NCBI GenBank assembly: GCA_020722005.1
Contig: DYLP01000019.1
Span: forward strand, 1-47,831
Direction of reading: 5' to 3'
Source of the DNA: Melioribacter roseus
GTDB lineage: Bacteria > Bacteroidota > Ignavibacteria > Ignavibacteriales > Melioribacteraceae
DNA length: 47,831 nt
Below are positions 26,825 to 36,986 of the stretch, piece after piece (position 1 is the first letter of the stretch; each line of letters opens with the position of its first letter). The notes beneath the pieces were generated by a model, which ran no database searches, was not told the origin of the DNA, and worked only from the letters and a program-made list of their open reading frames with translations. The translations under genes were made by a program, and so were the position numbers.

Positions 26825-29277
26825 TAGATTGACCTTAGAATAGTTTCAAGTTGTTCTTCACTTTCGACAATAACCTCACGGGCTTTGCTTCCTTCGGATG
26901 GACCTACTATGCCAACCTGCTCCAGCTGGTCGATAATTCTGGCGGCTCGAGAGTAGCCTAATTTTAATCTTCTTTGCAACAACGACACAGAACCCTGCTG
27001 ATGCCGTACGACTACACGTGCCGCTTCTTCGAACATCGGATCGAGCTCGGCAAGCAAGTCGTATGCTTCAGATTTTTGTTTTTCCTGTAAAGAAGGCAAG
27101 AAATATCTTTTCGAATAGCCTCCCTGCAGATAGATATAATTAACTACTTCTTCGACTTCCTCTGTTGATATGAAAGCATTTTGAATTCTTATTGGTTTTG
27201 GCATGCCCGTCGGTAGAAAGAGCATGTCGCCTCTTCCCAATAATTGTTCGGCACCGTTCATATCCAGTATTGTACGAGAATCAATTTTTGATGCTACCTG
27301 ATATGCAATACGGGAGCTGAAATTGGCTTTAATGACACCGGTAATAACATTAACTGAAGGTCTTTGTGTTGCAAGGATAAGATGAATGCCCACCGCTCGT
27401 GCCAGCTGTGCCAGTCTCGCAATTGGTTCCTCAACTTCCTTACCAGAAGTTATCATAAGATCAGCTAACTCATCGATGATAACAATTATGTAGGGAAGTT
27501 TATGATGTTTCATCTCTTCGGTATCTTTCGGTTTGGTTCGTGGATTCAATACTTTTTTATTATAGTCCATTATGTTGCGCACGCCGGCTTTGGCAAGTTT
27601 GTCGTATCTTTTTTCCATTTCAAATTCAACCGCTTTCAAGGCGAGCAATGCATTGGAAGGATTCGTGATAATTTCCTCATTCAGATCCGGCGATACGGCA
27701 AGAAAATGCTTCGATAATTTTTTGTAGAAAGAAAGTTCAATCTTCTTCGGATCAATAATTACAAATTTGATATCAGAAGGATGTTTTGTATAAAGCAGAC
27801 TGTTGATAATCATATTAATGCCGACGCTCTTTCCTGAACCAGTTGAGCCTGCAATGAGGAGGTGAGGCATTGTCGCCAGGTCTGATACGAAGACGTCGCC
27901 AGAAATAGTTTTACCCAACGCCAAAGGCAATTCGGCTTTGGAGCTATCAATTTTGCTGAGTACAGAATAAGCTCTCACTAACGAAGCTTCGGCATTTGGG
28001 ATTTCGACACCGATGGCGCTCTTTCCAGGAATTGGAGCAATTATTCGAATTCCTCTTGCAGCCAATGCAAGTGCAATATCGTGTTCAAGACTAACTATTC
28101 TGCTAATCTTAACTCCCGGTGCTGGGACAATTTCGTAAAGCGTGACTACCGGTCCGGGAGTAACTGTAATGTCTTCAATTTGTATATCGAAAAGAGCAAG
28201 CTTATCTCTAAGTAGTTGTGCGTTCCGTTTAAGTTCGCTTTCGTGAACTTTTATCTCTTCTTCTTCAGGCTTCTTTAGCAATTCGAGTGTAGGAGGATTG
28301 TAATTAATTTTTTCTTCCCACTGGTCTGGCAAATCGGCTTCATTACCAAAATCCGTAGTTTCTTCCGACTCAATTTCTTTAGCTTCCTTCGATTTTTTCT
28401 TCTCGATTATTTCAACTTTTTCACCAGATTCATTCTCGATAGGAAATTCTTCTTTTTTTAAAATTTTAATGCGCGTTTCAGGTACAACTTCATCAAATTC
28501 TGCAGATTGTTTTTCTTCAGGCTCTTTCTCTTTTTTTCGTAATAATTTTTTCAGAGGGCTTTCCTTAGAATCGTAAACCTCCGCTTCTTTATTTATTTTA
28601 ACTTCCACATCGTTTTCTTCATTAGCTTTTGTAACTTCAAAATATTGGAGCAATTTATTATATAAAGCACCCAGTTTTATGTCAAATGAAATTATTAGAG
28701 AGGCAATCAGTAGCGCTAATAAGAATATAATGCTTCCGAGTCCTCCCATAAGTCTGCTCAAAACCATCCCCAGGAATTTTCCGATATTGCCCGATAACTC
28801 GTAAACACCGGGGAATAATTCAATTTCCGGAGCGGATTGTAACACTCCGAAAAACGTCGAAAGAATCAATCCAGCAGCGATAAGAAAATTTGTAACATAG
28901 ATCGAAAGTTTAACTTCTGTTGCTTTCAAGACCGTATAGCCCCAAAGAAAAATTACAACTGGAAAGACCAACGAGAAATATCCGATAGTAGAATGAATAA
29001 AGAAATAAGCCAGATAGGCTCCTATAATACCCAACCAGTTATGAGAATTTGCAATATTCTTGCTTAGTTCTGCACCTGGGTTTAAAAATTCATAGAGATC
29101 TTTGAAGGTGTATGAAAAGGCAGATTCGTCTGCACGTGAGTATGATAGAATACTTAGAAATAAGAAAAGCGAAAATACGATCAGGAATAATCCCAGTAGC
29201 TTTTTCTTTTTTCTGGGAGTAATTATAAAATATTCTTTCTCGGAGTTATTGTTTTTTTTTGTTTTCTTTTTACTCAT
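26824..29277 (-). CDS. ftsK: DNA translocase FtsK/SpoIIIE
   Basis: FtsK pumps DNA at the division septum and activates Xer recombination at dif. The 817-residue protein has an N-terminal set of membrane helices (about 27-47, 82-117, 126-146, 179-199) and an acidic/lysine-rich linker (about 220-340). The RecA-like motor follows, with Walker A GSTGSGKS (477-484), Walker B IVIIDELADLM and LATQRPS. The C-terminal winged-helix gamma domain recognises oriented sequences (VSLLQRRLKLGYSRAARIIDQLE region, about 753-775). It is shorter than E. coli FtsK because of the shorter linker. Xer is encoded 14 kb away in this window. Confidence 0.96.
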   Translation of the reverse strand: MSKKKTKKNNNSEKEYFIITPRKKKKLLGLFLIVFSLFLFLSILSYSRADESAFSYTFKDLYEFLNPGAELSKNIANSHNWLGIIGAYLAYFFIHSTIGYFSLVFPVVIFLWGYTVLKATEVKLSIYVTNFLIAAGLILSTFFGVLQSAPEIELFPGVYELSGNIGKFLGMVLSRLMGGLGSIIFLLALLIASLIISFDIKLGALYNKLLQYFEVTKANEENDVEVKINKEAEVYDSKESPLKKLLRKKEKEPEEKQSAEFDEVVPETRIKILKKEEFPIENESGEKVEIIEKKKSKEAKEIESEETTDFGNEADLPDQWEEKINYNPPTLELLKKPEEEEIKVHESELKRNAQLLRDKLALFDIQIEDITVTPGPVVTLYEIVPAPGVKISRIVSLEHDIALALAARGIRIIAPIPGKSAIGVEIPNAEASLVRAYSVLSKIDSSKAELPLALGKTISGDVFVSDLATMPHLLIAGSTGSGKSVGINMIINSLLYTKHPSDIKFVIIDPKKIELSFYKKLSKHFLAVSPDLNEEIITNPSNALLALKAVEFEMEKRYDKLAKAGVRNIMDYNKKVLNPRTKPKDTEEMKHHKLPYIIVIIDELADLMITSGKEVEEPIARLAQLARAVGIHLILATQRPSVNVITGVIKANFSSRIAYQVASKIDSRTILDMNGAEQLLGRGDMLFLPTGMPKPIRIQNAFISTEEVEEVVNYIYLQGGYSKRYFLPSLQEKQKSEAYDLLAELDPMFEEAARVVVRHQQGSVSLLQRRLKLGYSRAARIIDQLEQVGIVGPSEGSKAREVIVESEEQLETILRSI

Positions 29278-29300
29278 CTCTCAATTTTCTATCGGAATTT

Positions 29301-30020
29301 TCATAGTCTTTTCATCGTTCCGGAAACATAGTATGGAATAACGTCGGTAGAACCAATTTTTGAACATACTAGTATATCGTCTTCAAATCCATTTTCTATT
29401 AATAACCTTCCGTGTTCAGTGCTGCAAAGGAAATTGAAAAGATTCTTCGTATTGCTATTACTTAGAATAAGACTTGCATTTGCCGAATCCGAGAGTTCGG
29501 GATTTTCTGTTAGTTTTTTAATTTGATTAATTAAGACACCTGCACAAACAGCGTCTTCCAGATTAAACAGGCCGTTTGTTCCGGCACAAATTATTTCGAA
29601 ATCTTCATTAAGTTGAATCATATGACGTGCAATTGCAGGCAAATTATTAAAAGAACATGCAAACAGGTTTTTACTGAATTTAGCTTTAACAATAGCTTTG
29701 CTTCCGTTCGTAGTATAAAAAATAATTGATTTTCCAGCAACTACTTCGGGACGGTATTCCAGTGGAGAATTTCCCAGGTTAAAGCCTTCTACCATTTTTG
29801 TGTTTCTTTCACCACAAAGGAGTGTTTGACTTCTAAATGCGTCACCCGAAATTTTCATTGCAAAATCGAGTGTACTTACTGGAATAATTTCTCGTGCCCC
29901 ATTTGCAAGTGCAGTTGTAATTACAGTAGTTGCCCGCAGCACGTCGATCACCACAACCGTTTTGCCGGTAAAATAGAGTTCATCTAAAAACAAGTTCGAA
30001 AAGAGTACGTTAATTTTCAT
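29301..30020 (-). CDS. comB: 2-phosphosulfolactate phosphatase family protein (ComB)
   Basis: This 239-residue protein has the ComB family motifs VVVIDVLRATTVI (22-34), CGERNTKMVEGFNLGNSP and TTNGSKA. ComB dephosphorylates 2-phosphosulfolactate in methanogen coenzyme M synthesis, but homologues are widespread in bacteria that do not make coenzyme M. The real substrate here is therefore open: sulfolactate metabolism or another phosphatase role are both possible. No other com gene is present. It starts 1 nt after gcvT and is followed by ftsK at 23 nt. Confidence 0.85.
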   Translation of the reverse strand: MKINVLFSNLFLDELYFTGKTVVVIDVLRATTVITTALANGAREIIPVSTLDFAMKISGDAFRSQTLLCGERNTKMVEGFNLGNSPLEYRPEVVAGKSIIFYTTNGSKAIVKAKFSKNLFACSFNNLPAIARHMIQLNEDFEIICAGTNGLFNLEDAVCAGVLINQIKKLTENPELSDSANASLILSNSNTKNLFNFLCSTEHGRLLIENGFEDDILVCSKIGSTDVIPYYVSGTMKRL

Positions 30021-30021
30021 A

Positions 30022-31104
30022 TCAGTTTTTGATAAATGGTAATTTAGTTACTGTAGCTGGTATTTCTTTACCTCTTATAAGAAAATTAACCTTCGTACCT
30101 TCAGTAGCATAGTCGATATCAACATATCCGAGCGCTATGGCTTTTTCGATTATCGGACTAACCGTCCCGCTTGTTACTTTACCTATAATATTTCCGTTGG
30201 CTGTAATTTCATAACCGTGACGTGGAAATGCTTTTTCCTGTGAAAGTATGGGTATTAGTTTCCTTTTCAAACCATTTTCTTTTATTTGAAGAAGTGCTTC
30301 TTTGCCGATGAAATTATTCTTCTTTAATTTGACTACCCATCCAAGGCTCGCTTCAAGAGGGTTGGTGGATTTGTCGATATCGTTGCCATAAAGGCAATAT
30401 CCCATTTCAAGACGCAGAGTATCTCTCGCACCCAACCCCACAGGTTTGATATTGTATTCACTGCCGGCTTCGAAAATTGACTCCCAAATTTTTAACGCTA
30501 CTTCTTCGTCGCCTTTGAAATAGATTTCATATCCTAGTTCACCTGTGTATCCAGTTCTCGATATTAAAGTGTCAATTCCTGCAATCCTTGCATAGAAAAA
30601 GTGATAATATTCAAGATTGAGTTCACGGTCACAAATTATCTGAAGCACCGCTTTTGAATTTGGTCCCTGAACTGCCAGTAGAGAGTATTCATCGCTTTCA
30701 TCTCTAATTTCGACATCGTATTTATTATTTCTCAATAGCCAATCGTAATCTTTATCTTTATTAGCGGCATTAACCACAAACATATACTCATTTTGATTGA
30801 TGCGATAAACCAGCAGGTCGTCAACTATACCGCCGTCCTCATAGCACATTAAAGAATACTGAACGCGCCCGTTTGTAAGAACTGCTGCATCGTTAGTGGT
30901 TACATATTGAACGAAATCAAGTGCATTATCACCTTTAATTATAATCTCCCCCATATGCGAAACGTCAAAAACACCGACATTGCTTCTGACAGTTTTATGT
31001 TCTTCAATAATTGATGAATATTGAATAGGCATTTTAAAGCCGGCAAAATCGACAATTTTTGCGTTAAGTTTTTGATGAATCGGATAAAATTTTGTGGTTT
31101 TCAT
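30022..31104 (-). CDS. gcvT: Glycine cleavage system T protein (aminomethyltransferase)
   Basis: GcvT transfers the methylene group of the lipoyl-bound aminomethyl intermediate to tetrahydrofolate and releases ammonia. The 360-residue protein matches the family throughout: FYPIHQKLNAKIVDFAGFKMPIQYS at the start, VFDVSHMGEI, SRTGYTGELGYE and LGARDTLRLEMGYCLYGND (catalytic aspartate in ARD). The other parts of the glycine cleavage complex (GcvH, GcvP) are not in the window. It sits between fsa and comB with 1-nt gaps on both sides. Confidence 0.96.
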   Translation of the reverse strand: MKTTKFYPIHQKLNAKIVDFAGFKMPIQYSSIIEEHKTVRSNVGVFDVSHMGEIIIKGDNALDFVQYVTTNDAAVLTNGRVQYSLMCYEDGGIVDDLLVYRINQNEYMFVVNAANKDKDYDWLLRNNKYDVEIRDESDEYSLLAVQGPNSKAVLQIICDRELNLEYYHFFYARIAGIDTLISRTGYTGELGYEIYFKGDEEVALKIWESIFEAGSEYNIKPVGLGARDTLRLEMGYCLYGNDIDKSTNPLEASLGWVVKLKKNNFIGKEALLQIKENGLKRKLIPILSQEKAFPRHGYEITANGNIIGKVTSGTVSPIIEKAIALGYVDIDYATEGTKVNFLIRGKEIPATVTKLPFIKN

Positions 31105-31105
31105 G

Positions 31106-31753
31106 TTATTTATTCTCTAGTTTTTTCCAGTCGCTTAAGAATTTTTCAAGACCAATATCTGTCAAAGGATGTTTAAATAACTTTTCGATCACATCAAAAG
31201 GAATCGTAGCCACATCTGCACCCATCATAGCTGCTTCGACCACATGGAGTGGGTTACGAATACTTGCTACCAGCACCTGTGTTTTGAAATTATAATTTCT
31301 GTAGATCTGAATTATCTGTTCTATTAAATCCATACCGACATGACTAATATCGTCTAGTCTTCCTACAAAAGGGCTTATGTATGTAGCCCCAGCTTTTGCA
31401 GCAAGGAGAGCTTGTGTAGGCGAAAAGCAAAGTGTCACATTTGTTTTAATTCCTTCTTGCGAAAGTGTTTTAACGGCTTTAATTCCTTCTTTGATAAGAG
31501 GAACTTTAACCACAATATTATGATGGATCTTTGCCAGTTGTCGGGCTTCTTTAAGAATTCCCTCATAGTCTGTAGCAACCACTTCTGCACTGACAGGACC
31601 ATCTACGATCTGAAGAATTTCATTGAGCAGTTCGATAAAGTCCCTCCCTTCCTTAGCAACAAGCGAAGGATTGGTAGTAACACCGTCGAGCAACCCGTAG
31701 GAAGCAGCCTCCTTTATTTGCTCGATATTGGCAGAATCGATAAAAAACTTCAT
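31106..31753 (-). CDS. fsa: Transaldolase/fructose-6-phosphate aldolase, small TalC/FSA type
   Basis: This 215-residue TIM-barrel enzyme carries the short transaldolase pattern: [13 protein letters not shown] at the N-terminus, GVTTNPSL (24-31) and the Schiff-base lysine Lys83 in NIVVKVP. Family members act as transaldolases of the pentose phosphate pathway or as fructose-6-phosphate aldolases, and sequence alone does not decide between them. The missing active-site serine/tyrosine distinctions would need alignment. The ribosome-binding site AGAGGA is about 6 nt before the ATG at 31753. It heads the run that leads to gcvT, comB and ftsK. Confidence 0.93.
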   Translation of the reverse strand: MKFFIDSANIEQIKEAASYGLLDGVTTNPSLVAKEGRDFIELLNEILQIVDGPVSAEVVATDYEGILKEARQLAKIHHNIVVKVPLIKEGIKAVKTLSQEGIKTNVTLCFSPTQALLAAKAGATYISPFVGRLDDISHVGMDLIEQIIQIYRNYNFKTQVLVASIRNPLHVVEAAMMGADVATIPFDVIEKLFKHPLTDIGLEKFLSDWKKLENK

Positions 31754-31796
31754 TGCATCCTCTCATTATTAAATGAAAAATTTTATTGACATAAAA

Positions 31797-33350
31797 TTAA
31801 GCAAATTCTTCGGTTAAATCCTCACCGGTTTTTTTAGAATAAATTTTGAACATCTGAGGATTCATCTTTTCGTCTTCTTTAATCTTAAGCCTGATAAAAT
31901 ATTTTAGTTGAATTTTTGTCAAGGGTGAAATGAAGCCGTCCCGCATTTTTTCTGCTGTTATTGGGTGAACATGAAGAACTAAGAATTTATTTTTCCCTTC
32001 GAGGCGATAACGCTGCAACCATTTTTCGATTTCATGAATAACACTCGAAGTTTTTGTTAGTAATCCTGTTCCATTACAGTAAGGACACGGTTCGGTCATC
32101 GACTGCACAATATTTTCGCGCACGCGCTGGCGGGTAATCTGCATCAAACCGAATTCAGTCATTGGCAACAATGCAGTTTTAGCCCGGTCTTTGCGGAATT
32201 CTTTCTTAAGTTCGTCGTAAATTTTTTTTCTATTCTTCTCATCTTCAAGGTCAATAAAATCGACCACAATCAGACCTCCGATATCGCGAAGTCTAAGCTG
32301 ACGCACAATTTCTCTGGCAGCTTCGAGGTCTGTTTTTAATGAATTGAGTTCCTGTTCTTTTTTAGCGGCATATCTACCGCTGTTTACGTCGATGACCGTC
32401 ATTGCTTCGGTATGCTCAATTACGATATGTCCTCCGCTTGGCAGCGGAATACGGCGTCCCATCAATAGTTTTATCTGTTCGTCGATTTTGAATGTTGAAA
32501 ATATTGGCTCTTCGCCTTTGTAGTATTCTATTCTATCGAGCAACGAGGGTTGTACAAACTGGACATAATTCCGAATTTCCTTCCAGAGCTTTTTCGAATC
32601 GACAAACACTTTCGAAACGTCAGCTGTAAAGAGATCTCGTATTACGCTTATTGTCGTACTTAAATCTTTATAAAGTAGTGCTGGAGGTTTCTGTTTTTTT
32701 GCTTCTTCCTCGATATCCTTCCATATTTTCACCAGATATTTCAGGTCGGCAGAAAGAGCTTCTTCATCTTGATCTTTTGCTGCGGTTCTTATGATCAGTC
32801 CACAGTTATCGGGAAGAATTTCACGTGCAATTCTACGAAGCCGTTTTCTTTCCTTGATATCCGTAATTTTTTTAGAGACGCCAATTTTGTCGTCCATAGG
32901 CAGGAGGACGCAAAATCTGCCTGGTATGGAAATAGACGATGTTACTCTTACACCTTTGTCTTTGACAGGTTCTTTCAAAATCTGAATTAAAATTTCCTGC
33001 CCTTTATGAAGACGAACGAAAGTTTTTTCTTTCTTTTCGGGTTTTTCGATTTCTTCGCCGTTATTATTTTCGTCGGCATCCAATTCATCGTCGTCTTCGA
33101 ATATTCCCTGAAGAGCCTCTGTCCTTTCTCCTATGTCCGAAAAATGAAGAAATGCATCGTGCTTCAATCCGATATCAATAAATGCCGCACGAATTCCGGG
33201 TAAAACTCTGGCTACCTTACCGAGATAGATATTGCCAACCATTCTTTGTTTTTCAGGATGATCGACAAAAAAATCGACAAGGTTTCCGTCTTCTGTAATT
33301 GCCACCCTATTTTGAGTGGTCGAGCTACTGATAATAATTTCTTTTTTCAT
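31797..33350 (-). CDS. rng: Ribonuclease G/E family endoribonuclease
   Basis: This 517-residue protein resembles RNase G: an S1 RNA-binding domain (about 38-130) with an acidic insertion (82-108), the RNase H-like and DNase I-like catalytic part with Asp321 (VIDVNSG) and Asp364 (IVVDFIDLED), and the zinc-link CPYC (422-425). RNase G/E cleaves single-stranded RNA, matures 16S rRNA and starts mRNA decay. The long C-terminal scaffold of E. coli RNase E is absent, as in RNase G. It follows a dus gene by 21 nt and precedes fsa by 43 nt. Confidence 0.95.
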   Translation of the reverse strand: MKKEIIISSSTTQNRVAITEDGNLVDFFVDHPEKQRMVGNIYLGKVARVLPGIRAAFIDIGLKHDAFLHFSDIGERTEALQGIFEDDDELDADENNNGEEIEKPEKKEKTFVRLHKGQEILIQILKEPVKDKGVRVTSSISIPGRFCVLLPMDDKIGVSKKITDIKERKRLRRIAREILPDNCGLIIRTAAKDQDEEALSADLKYLVKIWKDIEEEAKKQKPPALLYKDLSTTISVIRDLFTADVSKVFVDSKKLWKEIRNYVQFVQPSLLDRIEYYKGEEPIFSTFKIDEQIKLLMGRRIPLPSGGHIVIEHTEAMTVIDVNSGRYAAKKEQELNSLKTDLEAAREIVRQLRLRDIGGLIVVDFIDLEDEKNRKKIYDELKKEFRKDRAKTALLPMTEFGLMQITRQRVRENIVQSMTEPCPYCNGTGLLTKTSSVIHEIEKWLQRYRLEGKNKFLVLHVHPITAEKMRDGFISPLTKIQLKYFIRLKIKEDEKMNPQMFKIYSKKTGEDLTEEFA

Positions 33351-33371
33351 CTATAAAAACTCTGTTAGTTG

Positions 33372-34439
33372 TTACAATAAAGCTTCGAATTCATCTGTTT
33401 CGAGCCAGTATAAAACTTTTTTTCTGAACCGATGGTCAATATCAGTATTTATAAAACTATTTACGCCCGTTTTTTTAACGCGCTCTACGTGCTGGTCTAC
33501 AACCTCGAATAGTTCGTCAAAAATTAAAACGCCAAATATTTTTTTGAGAATTGATTCCAGTTCAGGATAAAACCTGAAGTACCAGAGTATTTGCTTTTTT
33601 CCTTTATCGAGTGCGTTAACTGGACCGTACTCATTTTCGAGCAATTTTAAATGTTCCTTCAAAACACTGGCTGCTGTAGTGATATCCGGATGATCAGGGT
33701 CAAAACCTTCGGAAGAGAGTTTATTATATCTCTCAAAAATAAATGGATTGCCGAGAGCACCCCGAGCAATCATTGCCGAATAACAACCGGTAATTTCCAT
33801 CATTTTTTTTATTTCATTTGGACTGAACAAAGACCCGTTTCCTATTACTTTCAAATTTGTGGATTCTCTAATTTTTCGAATCCATCCCCAATCAACTTCC
33901 GAGTCGTATCTTTGTTTTTTCGTTCTTGCATGAACGATAATGAACGAAGCACCGTTGCTTTCGACTGCCCTAATAATATCGAGGATATCGATATTTTTGT
34001 CGTCATAACCGAGTCGGATTTTAACCGAAACGGGTATGCCGCTCGAATTTTTAGCCATTGAGCCGACAATTTTTCCAATTCTTTTGGGATCGTTCAGAAG
34101 CGCTGCGCCCATATTGCACGAAGTAACTTTGTCGACAGGACAACCACAGTTGAGGTCGATAATATCGGGTTTATAACGGACAATTTCTTTGACCGCTTCG
34201 CCAACAATGGAAGGATCGTTGCCCAGAATTTGAACACCAATTGGTTTTTCTGCCCTGTCAAATACCAGATACCTCAGAGTATTAAAGTCGCCTTCGACAA
34301 CTCCCAGCGCACTGACCATCTGTGTAAATACAATTCCAGCGCCGTGTTTTCTAGCTATCCTTCTGAACGGTGAGTCGGTAATCTCTGCCATTGGAGCCAA
34401 AAAAAGTCGATTTTCCAGATCGAGATTACCGATTTCCAT
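33372..34439 (-). CDS. dus: tRNA-dihydrouridine synthase (DusB-like)
   Basis: This FMN enzyme reduces uridine to dihydrouridine in tRNA D-loops. The 355-residue protein has FLAPMAEITDSPFR (FMN binding, 13-26), the catalytic cysteine Cys100 in LNCGCP, GASFIIVHART and IGNGSLFS, and a C-terminal helical tRNA-binding domain. DusB is the likely subtype from the VDKV motif after the cysteine, but the subtype is not firm. It lies directly downstream of the pnp terminator and 21 nt upstream of rng. Confidence 0.95.
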   Translation of the reverse strand: MEIGNLDLENRLFLAPMAEITDSPFRRIARKHGAGIVFTQMVSALGVVEGDFNTLRYLVFDRAEKPIGVQILGNDPSIVGEAVKEIVRYKPDIIDLNCGCPVDKVTSCNMGAALLNDPKRIGKIVGSMAKNSSGIPVSVKIRLGYDDKNIDILDIIRAVESNGASFIIVHARTKKQRYDSEVDWGWIRKIRESTNLKVIGNGSLFSPNEIKKMMEITGCYSAMIARGALGNPFIFERYNKLSSEGFDPDHPDITTAASVLKEHLKLLENEYGPVNALDKGKKQILWYFRFYPELESILKKIFGVLIFDELFEVVDQHVERVKKTGVNSFINTDIDHRFRKKVLYWLETDEFEALL

Positions 34440-34459
34440 TTAATCACTCATATTTATTT

Positions 34460-34488
34460 AAAAAACGACGCCGGTTCATCACCGGCGT
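34460..34488 (-). terminator. Intrinsic terminator after pnp
   Basis: On the minus strand ACGCCGGT (34481-34488) pairs perfectly with ACCGGCGT (34468-34475) around a 5-nt loop. A TTTTTT tract follows at 34465-34460. It lies 4 nt after the pnp stop and 20 nt before the dus start, so dus either has a promoter overlapping it or depends on read-through. Confidence 0.92.
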
Positions 34489-34492
34489 AACA

Positions 34493-36613
34493 TTACTTTT
34501 CGGAGGGTACCGATGTGTCTGTAGTTTCTCCTTCATCTTTTTCTTTCAACAATACTTTTCTCGAAAGCGAGTACTTATTTCCTTCAATACTCAGCAGTTT
34601 TACCCGAACGATATCTCCTTCTTTCAATACATCACTAACTTTGTCGACCCTCTTATTGTCAATCTGGGATATATGCAACAATCCCTGAACACCAGGCAGT
34701 ATTTCGACGAAAGCACCGAAGTCGGCAAGTCGAACTACTTTTCCGTTGTAATTCTTACCAACTTCAGGGTCTGCTGTAAGCCATTTTATATATTCACGCG
34801 CTTCTTTAGCAAGCTTCGAATCGTTACCCGAAATATTCACGGTTCCGTCTTCTTCGATTGCAATTTCCACATTATAGTCTTTCTGTATCTTCTGAATAAC
34901 TTTACCTCCGGGTCCAATAACCGAACCGATTTTGTCGGTTGGAATCTTTGTCGTCAGGAGTGTAGGTGCATACGGAGAAATTGCGGTACGAGGCTCTGCA
35001 ATCACTTCGTTCATCTTTTCCAGGATATACATTCTTCCATCCCTTGCCTGTGCAAGCGCTTTTTCCATAATTTCATAGGAAATACCCTGAATTTTAATAT
35101 CCATCTGGAATGCAGTGATGCCGTCTTTTGTTCCAGCTACTTTAAAGTCCATATCACCCAGATGGTCCTCATTGCCTAAAATATCTGAAAGAATTGCATA
35201 TTTGTCGCCTTCTTTGATTAATCCCATAGCAATACCTGCAACTGCTTTTTTAATCGGCACACCGCCATCCATCAAAGCCAACGAACCGGCACAAACCGTA
35301 GCCATCGAAGACGATCCGTTTGATTCAAGAATGTCGGAATTAAGTCTAATCATATACGGAAATTGATCCTCTGGTGGAATTAGATTTTTCAGAGCTCTTT
35401 CTGCAAGGTTACCATGACCGATTTCACGTCTGCCAACTCCCGAATACTTGCCAACTTCACCAACGCTGAAGGGGGGAAAATTATAGTGGAGTATAAAACG
35501 TTTTCTGAACTCTGTCACCAGTCCATCAATTATTTGCTCGTCCTGTTTGGTACCGAGCGTTAAAGTTGTAAGACTTTGTGTTTCGCCGCGTGTAAAAAGT
35601 GCCGAACCGTGTGGACGTGGCAGAAGCCCCACTTCAATCGAAATTGGACGAATTTCAGTAGTTCTCCTACCATCGAGTCGTAAACCTTCAGCAAGTATCC
35701 TCTGGCGCATCAATTCTTTTTCCATATCATGGAGGATTGTTTTAATTACCTTCTCCTGCTCGGGGAATTTTTCGCTGAGTTGCTCAATAACTTCTTCTTC
35801 GAGTTCTTTATTTTTTTGTGAACGTTCTTCCTTCGTAAGAACCGACGCCACTATTGTTTTCATTTTATCGTATGCCAGATGATTGACTTCGTCTACAAGA
35901 TTCTGATCCAGTTCAACCTGAGGCACTTCAATTTTGGGTTTTCCACAGAGTTCACGGAGTTCATTCTGAATCGCCACAATCTTTTTGATTTCTTGATGAG
36001 CGAATTTCAATGCATTGAGCATATCTTCTTCGCTAACTTCCCTGGCTTCTCCTTCAACCATCATAATCGATGATTCTGTACCAGCTACCACAAGTTCGAT
36101 ATCGCTTTCTTCAATCTCCTGAAGGGACGGATTGATTACGAACTGACCTTTAATCCTACCGACTCTTACCTCTCCAATTGGCTCAAGGAAAGGAATATCT
36201 GAAATGACCAAAGCAGCCGAAGCACCACAGGCAGCGATAACATCGGGGTCGTTTTCATTGTCGAATGAATAAACAAAGGCAGCCACTTGTGTATCGTTGT
36301 AATAATTTTTCGGGAAAAGGGGTCTTATCGGCCGATCGATTAATCGAGCGCTTAGAACTTCTTTGTCGCTTGGGCGTCCTTCGCGTTTAATGAAGCCTCC
36401 CGGAATTTTACCTGCAGCAAACGATTTCTCGCGATATTCGACACTCAATGGGAAAAAATCGACATCGTCGCGTAAATCGCCTGCAACAGCCGTAACGAGT
36501 ACCATCGTATCGCCATAACTTACCATTACAGCGCCGTTTGACTGCTTGGCTAATTTTCCCGTTTCAAATTTTAATTTATGTCTACCAATTTGTACTTCTT
36601 TAGTATAAACCAT
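34493..36613 (-). CDS. pnp: Polyribonucleotide nucleotidyltransferase (PNPase)
   Basis: PNPase degrades RNA 3' to 5' with phosphate and takes part in the degradosome. The 706-residue protein contains two RNase PH-like domains (about 1-215 and 305-550) joined by a helical linker, a KH domain with IGPGGKVI (about 556-620) and a C-terminal S1 domain (about 620-690). The phosphate-binding segment GSSSMATVCAG is in the second domain. The C-terminus is acidic and short. It follows rpsO by 10 nt, the same order as in E. coli. Confidence 0.97.
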   Translation of the reverse strand: MVYTKEVQIGRHKLKFETGKLAKQSNGAVMVSYGDTMVLVTAVAGDLRDDVDFFPLSVEYREKSFAAGKIPGGFIKREGRPSDKEVLSARLIDRPIRPLFPKNYYNDTQVAAFVYSFDNENDPDVIAACGASAALVISDIPFLEPIGEVRVGRIKGQFVINPSLQEIEESDIELVVAGTESSIMMVEGEAREVSEEDMLNALKFAHQEIKKIVAIQNELRELCGKPKIEVPQVELDQNLVDEVNHLAYDKMKTIVASVLTKEERSQKNKELEEEVIEQLSEKFPEQEKVIKTILHDMEKELMRQRILAEGLRLDGRRTTEIRPISIEVGLLPRPHGSALFTRGETQSLTTLTLGTKQDEQIIDGLVTEFRKRFILHYNFPPFSVGEVGKYSGVGRREIGHGNLAERALKNLIPPEDQFPYMIRLNSDILESNGSSSMATVCAGSLALMDGGVPIKKAVAGIAMGLIKEGDKYAILSDILGNEDHLGDMDFKVAGTKDGITAFQMDIKIQGISYEIMEKALAQARDGRMYILEKMNEVIAEPRTAISPYAPTLLTTKIPTDKIGSVIGPGGKVIQKIQKDYNVEIAIEEDGTVNISGNDSKLAKEAREYIKWLTADPEVGKNYNGKVVRLADFGAFVEILPGVQGLLHISQIDNKRVDKVSDVLKEGDIVRVKLLSIEGNKYSLSRKVLLKEKDEGETTDTSVPSEK

Positions 36614-36623
36614 TTTTGTTTTC

Positions 36624-36893
36624 CTACTTTCTAATGTTTAACTCTTTAATTATTGCGCGATATCTTTCAATATCTTTTTTCATCAAATAATCGAGCAATC
36701 TTCTTCTTTTACCTACAATTTGCATTAGACCTCTGCGAGAAGCGTGGTCCTTTTTATGTTGGTCGAAGTGGGCTGTAAGATTATTGATTCTTTCTGTTAA
36801 GATAGCAATCTGAACTTCAGTCCTACCACTGTCTTTTTCGTTCATACCATATTTCTTAATTAGCTCCTGCTTCTTTTCGTTTGAAATTGACAT
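36624..36893 (-). CDS. rpsO: Ribosomal protein S15
   Basis: This is a standard 89-residue 30S protein: [15 protein letters not shown] at the start, the [23 protein letters not shown] motif (shown only by location, about 22-44) and [11 protein letters not shown]...RRRLLDYL in the middle, which binds 16S rRNA. A strong AAGGAG ribosome-binding site lies 7 nt before the ATG. It starts the rpsO-pnp pair. The preceding 93 nt are AT-rich with no clear promoter match. Confidence 0.98.
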   Translation of the reverse strand: MSISNEKKQELIKKYGMNEKDSGRTEVQIAILTERINNLTAHFDQHKKDHASRRGLMQIVGKRRRLLDYLMKKDIERYRAIIKELNIRK

Positions 36894-36986
36894 TTTGTTA
36901 CTCCTTTTAATTTGTTTTACAATGTAATCCCAGTCGCAACCGGAATTAATTAGTTATTTTTCAATAAAATAAATAAATTATAAAGT

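Noticed and set aside
34391-35179. A 262-codon plus-strand open frame opposite pnp
   Set aside because: It is antisense to the well-conserved S1/KH part of PNPase, is rich in Phe/Cys/Ser as mirror frames are, and overlaps the pnp terminator.
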